Virus record (IMG/VR): IMGVR_UViG_3300042379_000132
Span: 1 to 32,366 of that record
DNA length: 32,366 nt
Reading direction: 5' to 3' (one strand)
Source of the DNA: a virus
Of this stretch, positions 12,741-19,353 are shown piece by piece (positions within the stretch are counted from its first letter, which is position 1; the number at the start of each line of letters is the position of its first letter). Below the pieces are notes generated by a model. It was not told where the DNA came from. It did not search any database and was given only the letters and a program-made list of their open reading frames with translations. The position numbers were made by a program, and so were the translations under genes.

Positions 12741-12900
12741 GACCCATAATTTTAATAATAAATAAATAATTTTCTCCGACAACCTTTTGCGTTTCTGTTA
12801 CTAGCTCCTTTGAATAAGGAATTTTTTCGCTTTTGTTGCCATAACCTAAAATATCTCTGATTTCGGTAATTTGGCTTTCAATTAAATCTGCTGTTTTCAT
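12617..12900. repeat. 284-bp direct repeat, copy 2
   Basis: Gapless partner of 11901-12184. Its left edge coincides with the end of the virion-gene fragment, marking a recombination junction at a TTAAAT/AAAT-type microhomology. Confidence 0.8.
12727..12900 (-). CDS. Conserved small protein, copy 2 (57 aa)
   Basis: It begins MKTADLIESQITEIRDILG and ends GENYLFIIKIMGHEKC. It is the same length as copy 1 (12011-12184), with about 43 of 57 residues identical. Its ATG overlaps the stop of the 75-residue gene as ATGA. Differences are spread along the protein and mostly conservative, suggesting both copies have been under selection. Function unknown. Confidence 0.66.
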   Translation of the reverse strand: MKTADLIESQITEIRDILGYGNKSEKIPYSKELVTETQKVVGENYLFIIKIMGHEKC

Positions 12901-13124
12901 TTGATTTCTTCGTTTACTTGTTTTAATAACTCTACTGTTTTTTCAAATCCAATTATATCTGACACTTTACCTATAAATAATTGTTTTTTTAATTCTTCTT
13001 CTTTTTCTATTTTTTTGGCTTGATTAACTAAATCTTTACTTACAAAAGATACACCTTGTTCTCTTTTCAAACCACCATTATTAAACATTTCATTTAATAA
13101 AAATTCTACTGCTGATTTTCTCAT
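12897..13124 (-). CDS. Hypothetical helical protein (75 aa)
   Basis: It starts MRKSAVEFLLNEMFNNGG, has a charged KKIEKEEELKKQL helix, and ends VELLKQVNEEIK. I recall this layout (an N-terminal SAVEFL helix and a central charged helix with a KAK/KEME-type sequence) in many small Bacteroidota phage proteins of unknown function. The ATG at 13124 forms TAATG with the upstream stop, so it is preferred over the in-frame start at 13160. Confidence 0.64.
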   Translation of the reverse strand: MRKSAVEFLLNEMFNNGGLKREQGVSFVSKDLVNQAKKIEKEEELKKQLFIGKVSDIIGFEKTVELLKQVNEEIK

Positions 13125-13342
13125 TATCTTAATAATGTTTTTAAATTCATTTCTATACACAAACTAAAATATTTTTCAATAAGCTTCTTGTAAGATGAAA
13201 AAGTAAGAGTTTTACATCCTTGTAAGTGAGTATTAATATAAATATAATACTTTCTTCTTTTTTTATCTTCTTTCATACCTACCATCTCTGTGAATCCGTT
13301 AACTTCAGTGTAACAATATTCTGTGAATTCTAAATTTTCCAT
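13124..13342 (-). CDS. Hypothetical protein (72 aa)
   Basis: It begins MENLEFTEYCYTEVNGFTEM and has a basic, tyrosine-rich centre (KKRRKYYIYINTHLQG) with an amphipathic C-terminal helix. Looks like a small alpha/beta protein; no family recognised. The ATG at 13342 overlaps the upstream TAA by one base; an upstream TTG in the same frame is less likely. Confidence 0.58.
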   Translation of the reverse strand: MENLEFTEYCYTEVNGFTEMVGMKEDKKRRKYYIYINTHLQGCKTLTFSSYKKLIEKYFSLCIEMNLKTLLR

Positions 13343-13503
13343 TATCTGCAAAGTATTAAATAATTAGCTGAAACTTCTAAATACTCTTTATAGTATTGTT
13401 GTCTTTCTTCTTTTGATAAATTTTTATCATTCATACACTCAAATAAAGCATCCATAACTTGTTTTGCTTTGTCTTTTGCGATGTTGTTTACTACTACTTC
13501 CAT
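13342..13503 (-). CDS. Hypothetical protein, first gene of the accessory operon (53 aa)
   Basis: It begins MEVVVNNIAKDKAKQVMDAL, followed by an acidic and basic helix (LSKEERQQYYKEYLEVSANY). The ATG is 26 bases downstream of a consensus -7 box, with the same AT-rich leader that precedes other operon-leading genes of this phage. Being first in the operon and this small, it could be a regulator or a host-directed early protein; this is speculation. Confidence 0.62.
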   Translation of the reverse strand: MEVVVNNIAKDKAKQVMDALFECMNDKNLSKEERQQYYKEYLEVSANYLILCR

Positions 13504-13528
13504 TGTGTTTATGTTTTTAATTATGTTA

Positions 13529-13558
13529 CAAATTTAAACATTAATAATTAATACGCAA
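13529..13558 (-). promoter_or_regulatory. Bacteroidota-type promoter of the accessory operon
   Basis: On the minus strand TTG (13558-13556), a 19-base spacer and TAAATTTG (13536-13529) match the consensus. The 60 bases around it strongly resemble the promoter at 5504-5533, including ATTTGTAACATAA and the ACACAATG start context. It lies 11 bases downstream of the terminator of the late operon, so the two units are cleanly separated. Confidence 0.8.
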
Positions 13559-13568
13559 ACTTTTAAGC

Positions 13569-13598
13569 AAAAAAAAAGCGATTAATTTCTTAACCGCT
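13569..13598 (-). terminator. Rho-independent terminator of the morphogenesis and lysis operon
   Basis: On the minus strand AGCGGTTAA, loop GAAA and TTAATCGCT form a 9-bp stem (one G-U pair) followed by a run of nine T. It lies 22 bases beyond the endolysin-like stop codon. Confidence 0.9.
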
Positions 13599-13619
13599 CC
13601 AAAACACTCTATAAAGGTA

Positions 13620-14207
13620 CTAAAATTCTTCTAATAAACAGTATGTTATTCTATTTTGATTTTTAATCATATTGATAATCATGCTATATTGCTCTACATT
13701 GTTGCATACTTGACAACCTGCTGAATAGCCACCAATGTTTTCACCTATTTTTTTTACGGATAAATCATTTGAGATGCTATGGAAGTTGATTCCGTAACCA
13801 CTTCCCTTTATAGGTATTCCGATTTCCTCACTTTTACCATCCCTATCTCCGTCACGGTAAACAATGAATGGACCAACTTGTCTAAGCGCAGGCATCTTAC
13901 CTTGGTGTAAACCATAAGACCAAACATCGTAATACCATTCGTTTGACTTAACAACCGCGGCACCTACTTTGTTATACTTCAAATAGCCACCTTCCAATAT
14001 TGGTGTGCCGGGATTGGTTGTGCCTGTAACAACTTTTACAAATTCTTCACCATTGAATAAGTAAAACTTATCATCGTACTTGTTTGGTGCATCCTCATTT
14101 GATCTAACTCCTACTATCCAATAACCTAATGGAATAGTTTTGAATGACTTTAACTCTTCTACTCTATCGAGTAGTTGGTCTGTTGTGTAATTTCTAACGT
14201 TGCTCAT
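13620..14207 (-). CDS. Endolysin-like protein with L,D-transpeptidase-like His/Cys signature
   Basis: This 195-residue soluble protein has a C-terminal region GYGINFHSIS (H143) ... IGGYSAGCQV (S162, C165). This resembles the catalytic His and SxGC motif of YkuD/L,D-transpeptidase-like peptidoglycan enzymes, and I recall it in flavobacterial phage lysins. An upstream WYYDVWSYGLHQGKMPALRQ segment belongs to the same domain. It overlaps the holin-like gene by 14 bases and is the last gene before the terminator, the usual lysis-cassette position. It lacks a signal peptide, so export would need the holin-like protein. The exact bond cut is not known. Confidence 0.7.
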   Translation of the reverse strand: MSNVRNYTTDQLLDRVEELKSFKTIPLGYWIVGVRSNEDAPNKYDDKFYLFNGEEFVKVVTGTTNPGTPILEGGYLKYNKVGAAVVKSNEWYYDVWSYGLHQGKMPALRQVGPFIVYRDGDRDGKSEEIGIPIKGSGYGINFHSISNDLSVKKIGENIGGYSAGCQVCNNVEQYSMIINMIKNQNRITYCLLEEF

Positions 14208-14400
14208 CTACTGTCAATTGTGATAATACTCCTGCTACTGAACCAACAGCCACCATATAAGGCGCGATTGCTAAACCGAAAGGCGGTGCGATTAATACCG
14301 CTCCTAAACCTCCGATTACTATTCCAACACTTTGCACTTTTTTCCAAAAGTTTGGCGTCGGTGCATTCCATCTATTTCTTAATAACTTCAAAACTTCCAT
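14194..14400 (-). CDS. Holin-like membrane protein (68 aa)
   Basis: After a cytoplasmic WNAPTPNFWKKV segment there are two hydrophobic stretches, about residues 25-42 and 46-61 (GIVIGGLGAVLIAP, IAPYMVAVGSVAGVL), and a short charged tail. The Trp-Lys-Lys entry and glycine-rich spans recall holin candidates of Bacteroidota phages. Small size, two spans and direct overlap with the endolysin-like gene support a holin role. No biochemical proof is possible from sequence. Confidence 0.68.
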   Translation of the reverse strand: MEVLKLLRNRWNAPTPNFWKKVQSVGIVIGGLGAVLIAPPFGLAIAPYMVAVGSVAGVLSQLTVDEQR

Positions 14401-14494
14401 CTGTAAAATTTATCATGTAATTACTTGAGTCGCTCCAAACTGTTTTAACGACTTTATTATTTATTATTTGCCCTTCGTAGAACTTACGCTTCAT
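14372..14494 (-). CDS. Hypothetical small protein (40 aa)
   Basis: It begins MKRKFYEGQIINNKVVKTVW and ends FTDGSFEVIKK. A short beta-rich protein that overlaps the upstream gene by 11 bases and the holin-like gene by 29. The dense overlap and sensible composition support it, but its size keeps confidence modest. Confidence 0.5.
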   Translation of the reverse strand: MKRKFYEGQIINNKVVKTVWSDSSNYMINFTDGSFEVIKK

Positions 14495-14711
14495 GTACAA
14501 TTGGATTGTAATCTATTTCGGGTAATGTTAAAAGCCATGCATCACATGGGATAGACTCAGCTTGTTGCAATGTACATCCGTTAACCTCTTCATTTGAGAT
14601 AAACCAATTTCCGTTTGCATCTTGCAAAGGGTTAAATACTTGACCTTGGAAACCCCATACTTGACCTGTAAGGATGTTTTTTTGTTCTAATGTTAATTGT
14701 CTAACTTTCAT
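14484..14711 (-). CDS. Conserved small phage protein (75 aa)
   Basis: It begins MKVRQLTLEQKNILTGQVWG, then FNPLQDANGNWFISNEEVNG. I recall this small family, with a DxxGNWxIS motif, next to tail-fibre or lysis genes in Bacteroidota phages. It may be a virion-associated or fibre-accessory protein; unproven. It starts two bases after the LamG-type gene stop, so the two are likely co-translated. Confidence 0.66.
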   Translation of the reverse strand: MKVRQLTLEQKNILTGQVWGFQGQVFNPLQDANGNWFISNEEVNGCTLQQAESIPCDAWLLTLPEIDYNPIVHEA

Positions 14712-14713
14712 AA

Positions 14714-15460
14714 TTAATAAGGATAAAATTTACCTGTACCTGCGTTATATAATTCAGTTACTTCTGTAGCTGTTAGTTCTTTATTCCAAATGTTTAACTC
14801 ATCTATTTTTGTATTTAATGGCGCGTAATAACCATCTTGTACACCATTAGGCATTTTAATTGCTCCTATTGTTGGTGTAGTTGTATTCACTCCACTTGTG
14901 TAATACACTGGATTAACCGCATCTGTATTGCTTGCTACCAATGTGCCATTCAAATATATTCTACTTCTACCACTTGAACGTGTTACAGCAATGTGAAAAA
15001 ACGTGTTATAGCCCATAGAATAAGCTGTTGAGTATGTTAGAATAGGCGCTGTGCTTTTGTCCCCAATTCTAAACTGTATTACATCACCAAACAATGTAAC
15101 CCAAAAACCACCACCAGCATTTAACCATGATGTTGCACTCATGTTGTTAAAAACAGGAATAGCATAACCGCTAATATAACCTATTGGAAATAAAGTCCAA
15201 GCACTAACTGAAAAATCTGTTGTTAGTGAGTTAAAAGAAGCAGTTGGCAAATCAATGCGACTATTTACACCATTAAAAGTAAAAGCATTTCCACTCTTGC
15301 CTGCACTATATGTCAACCCCCCCTGCGCAGTTCCGTTTATAGTGCTAAATGAATCGTTTGCATTACTTTCAGCTTTATAAACCGCATATAAATTTGTTAA
15401 TAATGTTGAAGGTGGCACCCCACCACTGCTACTTATTATTCCGTGACTTGCTAATATCAT
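14714..15460 (-). CDS. LamG/concanavalin-like adhesin, probable receptor-binding protein
   Basis: This 248-residue protein is almost wholly one jelly-roll lectin domain of the LamG_3 type. Visible blocks are AFTFNGVNSRIDLP, DFSVSAWTLFP, FFHIAVTRSSGRSRIYLNG and the C-terminal KIDELNIWNKELTATEVTEL followed by YNAGTGKFYPY. The short N-terminus (MILASHGIISSSGG) could attach to the virion. Lectin-like domains at this position, between head-connector and lysis genes, usually bind host surface glycans. A receptor-binding role is the best inference. A 32-base overlap with a 31-codon frame precedes it. Confidence 0.8.
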   Translation of the reverse strand: MILASHGIISSSGGVPPSTLLTNLYAVYKAESNANDSFSTINGTAQGGLTYSAGKSGNAFTFNGVNSRIDLPTASFNSLTTDFSVSAWTLFPIGYISGYAIPVFNNMSATSWLNAGGGFWVTLFGDVIQFRIGDKSTAPILTYSTAYSMGYNTFFHIAVTRSSGRSRIYLNGTLVASNTDAVNPVYYTSGVNTTTPTIGAIKMPNGVQDGYYAPLNTKIDELNIWNKELTATEVTELYNAGTGKFYPY

Positions 15461-15524
15461 TTAAGTATTGTTTAAGTTTAATTATATTCTCTTCCTTTGG
15501 TTTATACTCTTTTTTCTTCTTCAT
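15429..15524 (-). CDS. Possible very small basic protein (31 aa)
   Basis: The frame begins MKKKKEYKPKEENIIKLKQY and overlaps the connector stop as ATGA, the usual coupling in this operon. It overlaps the LamG gene start by 32 bases. It may be a real micro-protein or mainly serve to carry ribosomes to the next start. Confidence 0.4.
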   Translation of the reverse strand: MKKKKEYKPKEENIIKLKQYLNDISKSRNNK

Positions 15525-16021
15525 AAATACCAATTTGTTAGATAGTTATTATGTTGTGGGTAAACATCGCCGTTTTCGTTTGTTGTATACTCTGGAAACA
15601 AACTATTGTTCTTGCAAATATAGTCTAAAAACCTTTGTGAATATGATTCTGCAATACGTTTTTCTTTTTCAATTAAGTAATCAACTTCCTCTTTTGAAAC
15701 AATTTCGCTATTCTCAGATTGGTGCTTATAAATCCCTTTATTTGAAATTGTGTAAGCGCAAAACGGTAAATATTCAACCATAGTAAAATGGATCAACATA
15801 GGCTTTAAATAGGACCTTACAAGGGTTATATAGTTGCCCGAAAGTGCGTTGTTGGTAATATCCGTTTTTATTTTATCCAATAGCTTACTCCCAGTGTATT
15901 GTTGTATCCAAATGTTTTGGGCTACAAGTACAAATTGAATCACTTTGTCAACGTCTGTGTTTGCGTTTAAAGACGTATATTCTTGTAAGTCTTTTTTCGA
16001 TATTAATAGTGCTTCTGCCAT
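15521..16021 (-). CDS. Head-tail connector/adaptor-like protein (DUF6712-like)
   Basis: A 166-residue helical protein with KKDLQEYTSLNANTD at the start, FVLVAQNIWIQQYTGSKLLD, and the central signature LKPMLIHFTMVEYLPF followed by a YKHQSENSE segment. This pattern is that of DUF6712-type proteins of Bacteroidota phages, which by position act as the gp6-like adaptor below the portal ring. It follows the portal gene by nine bases, which supports that role. Confidence 0.74.
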   Translation of the reverse strand: MAEALLISKKDLQEYTSLNANTDVDKVIQFVLVAQNIWIQQYTGSKLLDKIKTDITNNALSGNYITLVRSYLKPMLIHFTMVEYLPFCAYTISNKGIYKHQSENSEIVSKEEVDYLIEKEKRIAESYSQRFLDYICKNNSLFPEYTTNENGDVYPQHNNYLTNWYL

Positions 16022-16030
16022 GTCTTAAAA

Positions 16031-17764
16031 TTATTTAGGTAAAAATCCCTTGTTAGGCATATCAATCGGTCTTGTATAAACTTTTTTGTCGTTCACGGGT
16101 ACAATCTCACCTAGTTTGCGAGCAACCGAAGGTCTAAACTCCTTCATGTATTTTTTTGCAATTGGTGAATTAACATCCGATTTTCTTAAATAAGTTTCAC
16201 GCACCCATTTATGGTGGCAAGCTCCTCCGCCCTTATATAACCATATATCGTATGTAGTCGCTCCACGCGGCCCTAAACCACCAACTGTACCATCTGACCG
16301 TGTACGTGTTTGGTTTACAATTTCATTGCTCATTCTAATAATATCTTCCTTTCTATAAACCTTATTAGCTTGAATCATTTTCTTACAAAACAAACGTGAC
16401 TTTTCAGTTATTTCACCAACGTATCTGTAACGATGTTTGAAAAGTTTACCATCTTGAATACTGCTTGCGTTTGGTCTTGCTGTACCTGTTTTAACAAGGT
16501 TTAAAAACTTAGAAAGATTTGTAGGTTCGTTTAGTTTTTCAAGCTCTGCATCCAACTCATCTTCTAAATCATAATCGACCTCTCTGCTGTCAACTAACAC
16601 CCATTCATCTAAATCAACATCTTCACCATACTTCGCAACATCTAATTCGTCTTGTGCGCTCATTTTAACCTCTTGTACGGGTTGTGGCTCGTCACCTTGT
16701 AAAGGATTCAACGTTTTAAATTTAAGATTTAAAGACACACCGTTAAATGACAACACTTTTTTAATCATTTCAACGATCATTTGTTGTTTTGGTTTGATAA
16801 CCATGTTTTCAAATAACAACGCTCCTGTTTTCATTTCATCTGCATTACTACTAAAGCCACTTGCTGACGTCACACCGAATAACAATGGTGTAGTTACATT
16901 GTGACTACGTAATATCTTAGCTGTAGACTCATCTGATAAATAAGAATAATGGTCTGGAGCATCGTTCAAAGGTATAGTATCGACCGTTGTCTTTGTATTT
17001 TCGTTTTCGTTAAATGATATTAAAGTTTTCTTACCTTTTGACCCAGTTAACTTACCAATTACTTGAGATGAAATCTCGTCTTTCTGTTCGTCCGTTGGGG
17101 TACCATTGTTAAAGTTTACGATAGTCGTGGGAGCAAAAGAGTTACTAACCTCATTTATAAGATATTCAGCAATTTTCTCTTCCAATAACGCATAATCAAT
17201 ACCACCTTGATAGTCTACATTTGAAAAGTACTTCATCCCAGCGCTATAAGGAGCTAGATATAAAATTTCAACTTCTTTTTTTGAACTTCCAAAAGCATCG
17301 AATCTCTTAGGTACATACTTCTTTGGGTCGCTCCAATTGTCAGAATAGAAATATCCTACTATATCCCCATCTTGGTTGCACTTCTCTGGTCTTAATAATT
17401 GTATAGGCGTGTGAAAAGCCCTTGTAATCGCTTTATGTCCCTTATCGTAGTGAATCTGTAAGGCACACTGCCCAAGTGCGTACAAGTCAAATATAATACG
17501 TCTTAAATCGTCTTCCTTTAATATAGATAATAGTTGCGCCCATTCGTTGGGCTTCATCGCGCTATCCGTAGCTGTTAAGCCTTGACCGTATATTAGTCTA
17601 CAAATGTTATTAATTACAGCGTTGTTCGTTGCTGAATTACTATATCTGTCGATTAAGAATTGATAGTAGTTATTATCTTCACCATATTCAACCCATTCGT
17701 TGCGATTATTTTCGACAATTACGGGAGCTGTATAGGAAGATAGTTGTATAATGTTATTATTCAT
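16031..17764 (-). CDS. Portal protein with an extra C-terminal Cys/His domain
   Basis: Residues 1 to about 360 follow the HK97-type portal layout: an N-terminal NRNEWVEYGEDNNYYQFL, a helix-rich wing, LLFGVTSASGFSSNADEM, and a stem-like helix FENMVIKPKQQMIVEMIKK. Portals form the dodecameric DNA channel at the capsid vertex. The 577-residue length exceeds a usual portal by about 150 residues. The extra region (about 410-577) has FKHRYRYVGEITEKSRLFC, YRKEDIIRMSNEIVN and GACHHKW, which recalls the Cys/His pattern of MuF/SPP1-gp7-type minor head proteins. A fused minor-head function is possible. Starts eight bases inside the upstream gene. Confidence 0.82.
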   Translation of the reverse strand: MNNNIIQLSSYTAPVIVENNRNEWVEYGEDNNYYQFLIDRYSNSATNNAVINNICRLIYGQGLTATDSAMKPNEWAQLLSILKEDDLRRIIFDLYALGQCALQIHYDKGHKAITRAFHTPIQLLRPEKCNQDGDIVGYFYSDNWSDPKKYVPKRFDAFGSSKKEVEILYLAPYSAGMKYFSNVDYQGGIDYALLEEKIAEYLINEVSNSFAPTTIVNFNNGTPTDEQKDEISSQVIGKLTGSKGKKTLISFNENENTKTTVDTIPLNDAPDHYSYLSDESTAKILRSHNVTTPLLFGVTSASGFSSNADEMKTGALLFENMVIKPKQQMIVEMIKKVLSFNGVSLNLKFKTLNPLQGDEPQPVQEVKMSAQDELDVAKYGEDVDLDEWVLVDSREVDYDLEDELDAELEKLNEPTNLSKFLNLVKTGTARPNASSIQDGKLFKHRYRYVGEITEKSRLFCKKMIQANKVYRKEDIIRMSNEIVNQTRTRSDGTVGGLGPRGATTYDIWLYKGGGACHHKWVRETYLRKSDVNSPIAKKYMKEFRPSVARKLGEIVPVNDKKVYTRPIDMPNKGFLPK

Positions 17765-18074
17765 AGATTATAAATTCGTTTGTTGTTACCGTTTGTGTGA
17801 AGTTTGAGCTTGGGTTATTCGTACAGAATACACGTCCGTAAAATCTAATGTCGTTTGTTTTGCCAATTTTACAAACATACGTATGTCCTTCTTTTAGACC
17901 AAAGGTAGCGGTCGCAGTATGGTAATAATCACCTGTTGCGTAGGTCGTTATATTAATCGTTGCAGTGACGTTTGTCTGTTCGTCTGTAAGAAATATCTTA
18001 TCGGAGTTTCCCGAGCCTTCACGTGGCACGAAGTAAACTATTTGAGGGCTTGTGGATGTCGTTAATACTATCAT
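17757..18074 (-). CDS. Conserved small virion-associated protein (105 aa)
   Basis: A beta-rich protein with IVYFVPREG, TNVTATINITTY, FGLKEGHTYVCKI, FYGRVFCTNNP and a final NEFIIYE. I recall similar proteins with an IFCTNQ-like motif in the structural gene blocks of flavobacterial phages, where they are unassigned. Position between the capsid paralogues and the portal suggests a head or neck role. A 57-base piece of its 3' half also occurs at 12561-12617. The gene starts just beyond a terminator, so readthrough or a weak promoter must express it. Confidence 0.7.
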   Translation of the reverse strand: MIVLTTSTSPQIVYFVPREGSGNSDKIFLTDEQTNVTATINITTYATGDYYHTATATFGLKEGHTYVCKIGKTNDIRFYGRVFCTNNPSSNFTQTVTTNEFIIYE

Positions 18075-18109
18075 GTAATAGTATAACTAAAAAAGAGTGT
18101 TTTTGTTGC

Positions 18110-18139
18110 AAAAAAAAAGAGGGGTGTTTTAAGCCCCTC
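18110..18139 (-). terminator. Rho-independent terminator inside the structural operon
   Basis: On the minus strand GAGGGG, a 9-base loop and CCCCTC form the stem, followed by nine T. It sits directly after the second paralogue and before the 105-residue virion gene, and should lower expression of portal and downstream genes relative to capsid genes. Confidence 0.82.
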
Positions 18140-18145
18140 CGTGTA

Positions 18146-18742
18146 TTAACTTGTAACTATTGTGGATGCTGTTTGCCCTCCTGCTGGGTCAATGTCGTAA
18201 TAGAATGAACTTGTGCCGTTTTCAACAAATTGCGATGGTAGTAGCTCCTCGCCTTGAAACGTCAAGGAATAACCGCTAAAATCACCAAGCGCGGCTCCAT
18301 TATTGATGCTTCCTGCTGTTAAATCACAACCTCTTAAAAGTCCAACTAAGAAAAATTGCCCCTCGTTGTTTTCAACTAAAATTCTCGGCTTTGCATACGC
18401 TAAAGTTTTTACAGCGTTGTGTGTTGCAATGTCCTGTTTTTTTAGTTTTATAGTCAATGTTTGTCTAAAGAATGTCGTTCCGTTTTCACGTGAAGTAACA
18501 ATCTCTTGGTCGTAAACATTCTCGTTAGATTTCAACTCAAATTTATAAAGATACTGTACAAAGTTTACATATTCAATAGATTGACTAAAGTCAGTATCGG
18601 CTATATAAATACCACTTCCAGGAGTAGTTTCTTTATAAATAAAATTTGCTGTTAAATCTTGATTTATAAAGTAAACGTTTTTAAGCCCTCCAAGGCTATC
18701 CTTACAAGGCTCTGAACGTCCAAGTGTTATTAAACAAGGCAT
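18146..18742 (-). CDS. Structural protein, tandem paralogue 2 (198 aa)
   Basis: It begins MPCLITLGRSEPCKDSLGG, then LKNVYFINQDL; later blocks YKFELKSNENVYDQEIVTSR, TTFFRQTLTIKLKKQDIATH, RILVENNEGQFFLVGLLRG and GDFSGYSLTFQGEE. All match the gene just upstream. The ATG at 18742 aligns with that paralogue's start and sits two bases after its stop, so I reject the in-frame start at 18778. This family is common beside capsid genes in Bacteroidota phages. High position in the operon suggests an abundant virion component such as a tail-tube or decoration protein; I cannot decide which. Confidence 0.76.
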   Translation of the reverse strand: MPCLITLGRSEPCKDSLGGLKNVYFINQDLTANFIYKETTPGSGIYIADTDFSQSIEYVNFVQYLYKFELKSNENVYDQEIVTSRENGTTFFRQTLTIKLKKQDIATHNAVKTLAYAKPRILVENNEGQFFLVGLLRGCDLTAGSINNGAALGDFSGYSLTFQGEELLPSQFVENGTSSFYYDIDPAGGQTASTIVTS

Positions 18743-18744
18743 GG

Positions 18745-19287
18745 TTAAGCGGTTGTTACTGTTGCACCTGTGAAACAATCAGAAACGATAGTAGCAGCAC
18801 TTGTAATATCCGTAAATGGTGCCGGTAAAGCCTCTTCCGCCGTAAAAGTCAAACTGTAACCCGAAAAATCTGCAAGCCCCCCACCATTATTTATACTTCC
18901 TGCTGTTAAATCAGCACCTCTAAACAAGCCCATCAAAAAGAATTGACCGTTGTTGTTTTCCACAAGGACGTGAGGTCGACTATAGGCCAAAAGTTTAATT
19001 TCTTTGTGCGTCGTAGCATCTTGTTTTTTCAGTTTAATTGTTAACGTTTGACGAAAGAACGTTGTCCCTGCTTCACGGCTTGATACAATTTCTTGGTCAA
19101 ATACATTTTCGTTTGACTTTAACTCATATTTATACAAGTTGTCTACATTTATTACCGCTGTAATAAGGTCATTTGAAAATGTTACATCAGAAGGTAGTAT
19201 CTGATAGTTAATGAAGTAAACCGCTTTGAGTCCTCCGATTGCTTCTTTGCACGCCTCAGCGCGTCCTATACTTAAATTACAAGCCAT
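18745..19287 (-). CDS. Structural protein, tandem paralogue 1 (180 aa)
   Basis: It shares the full layout with its downstream partner: MACNLSIGRAEACKEAIGG, YKYELKSNENVFDQEIVSSR, TTFFRQTLTIKLKKQD, LVENNNGQFFLMGLFRGADL and DFSGYSLTFTAEEALPAPF. The two copies are clearly duplicated and diverged. The gene lies just after the capsid terminator. It is likely an abundant beta-sheet virion protein (tail tube or capsid decoration); pairs of such proteins can form mixed tubes or shells, but that is inference. Confidence 0.76.
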   Translation of the reverse strand: MACNLSIGRAEACKEAIGGLKAVYFINYQILPSDVTFSNDLITAVINVDNLYKYELKSNENVFDQEIVSSREAGTTFFRQTLTIKLKKQDATTHKEIKLLAYSRPHVLVENNNGQFFLMGLFRGADLTAGSINNGGGLADFSGYSLTFTAEEALPAPFTDITSAATIVSDCFTGATVTTA

Positions 19288-19300
19288 AAATTTAAAGTTT

Positions 19301-19331
19301 AAAAAAAAAGGAGGGAATATACCCTCCCTTT
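19301..19331 (-). terminator. Rho-independent terminator after the major capsid gene
   Basis: On the minus strand GGAGGG, loop TATATT and CCCTCC form a 6-bp stem, extended by a G-U and A-T pairs, followed by nine T. Capsid genes are often followed by a leaky terminator so that capsid is made in excess. Confidence 0.82.
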
Positions 19332-19353
19332 AATTGGTTAATTGATTAGTTAA

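Noticed and set aside
15349-15783. A 144-residue plus-strand frame
   Set aside because: It lies opposite the LamG and connector genes, both strongly supported, and its composition (Leu, Phe, Tyr, Cys-rich) is typical of an antisense shadow. Other plus-strand frames were rejected on the same grounds.
18082-18111. TTG, 19 bases, TAGTTATA on the minus strand upstream of the 105-residue virion gene, a possible promoter
   Set aside because: The spacing fits but the -7 box matches only part of TAnnTTTG, and it overlaps the terminator's T run. It may have weak activity; I do not annotate it.
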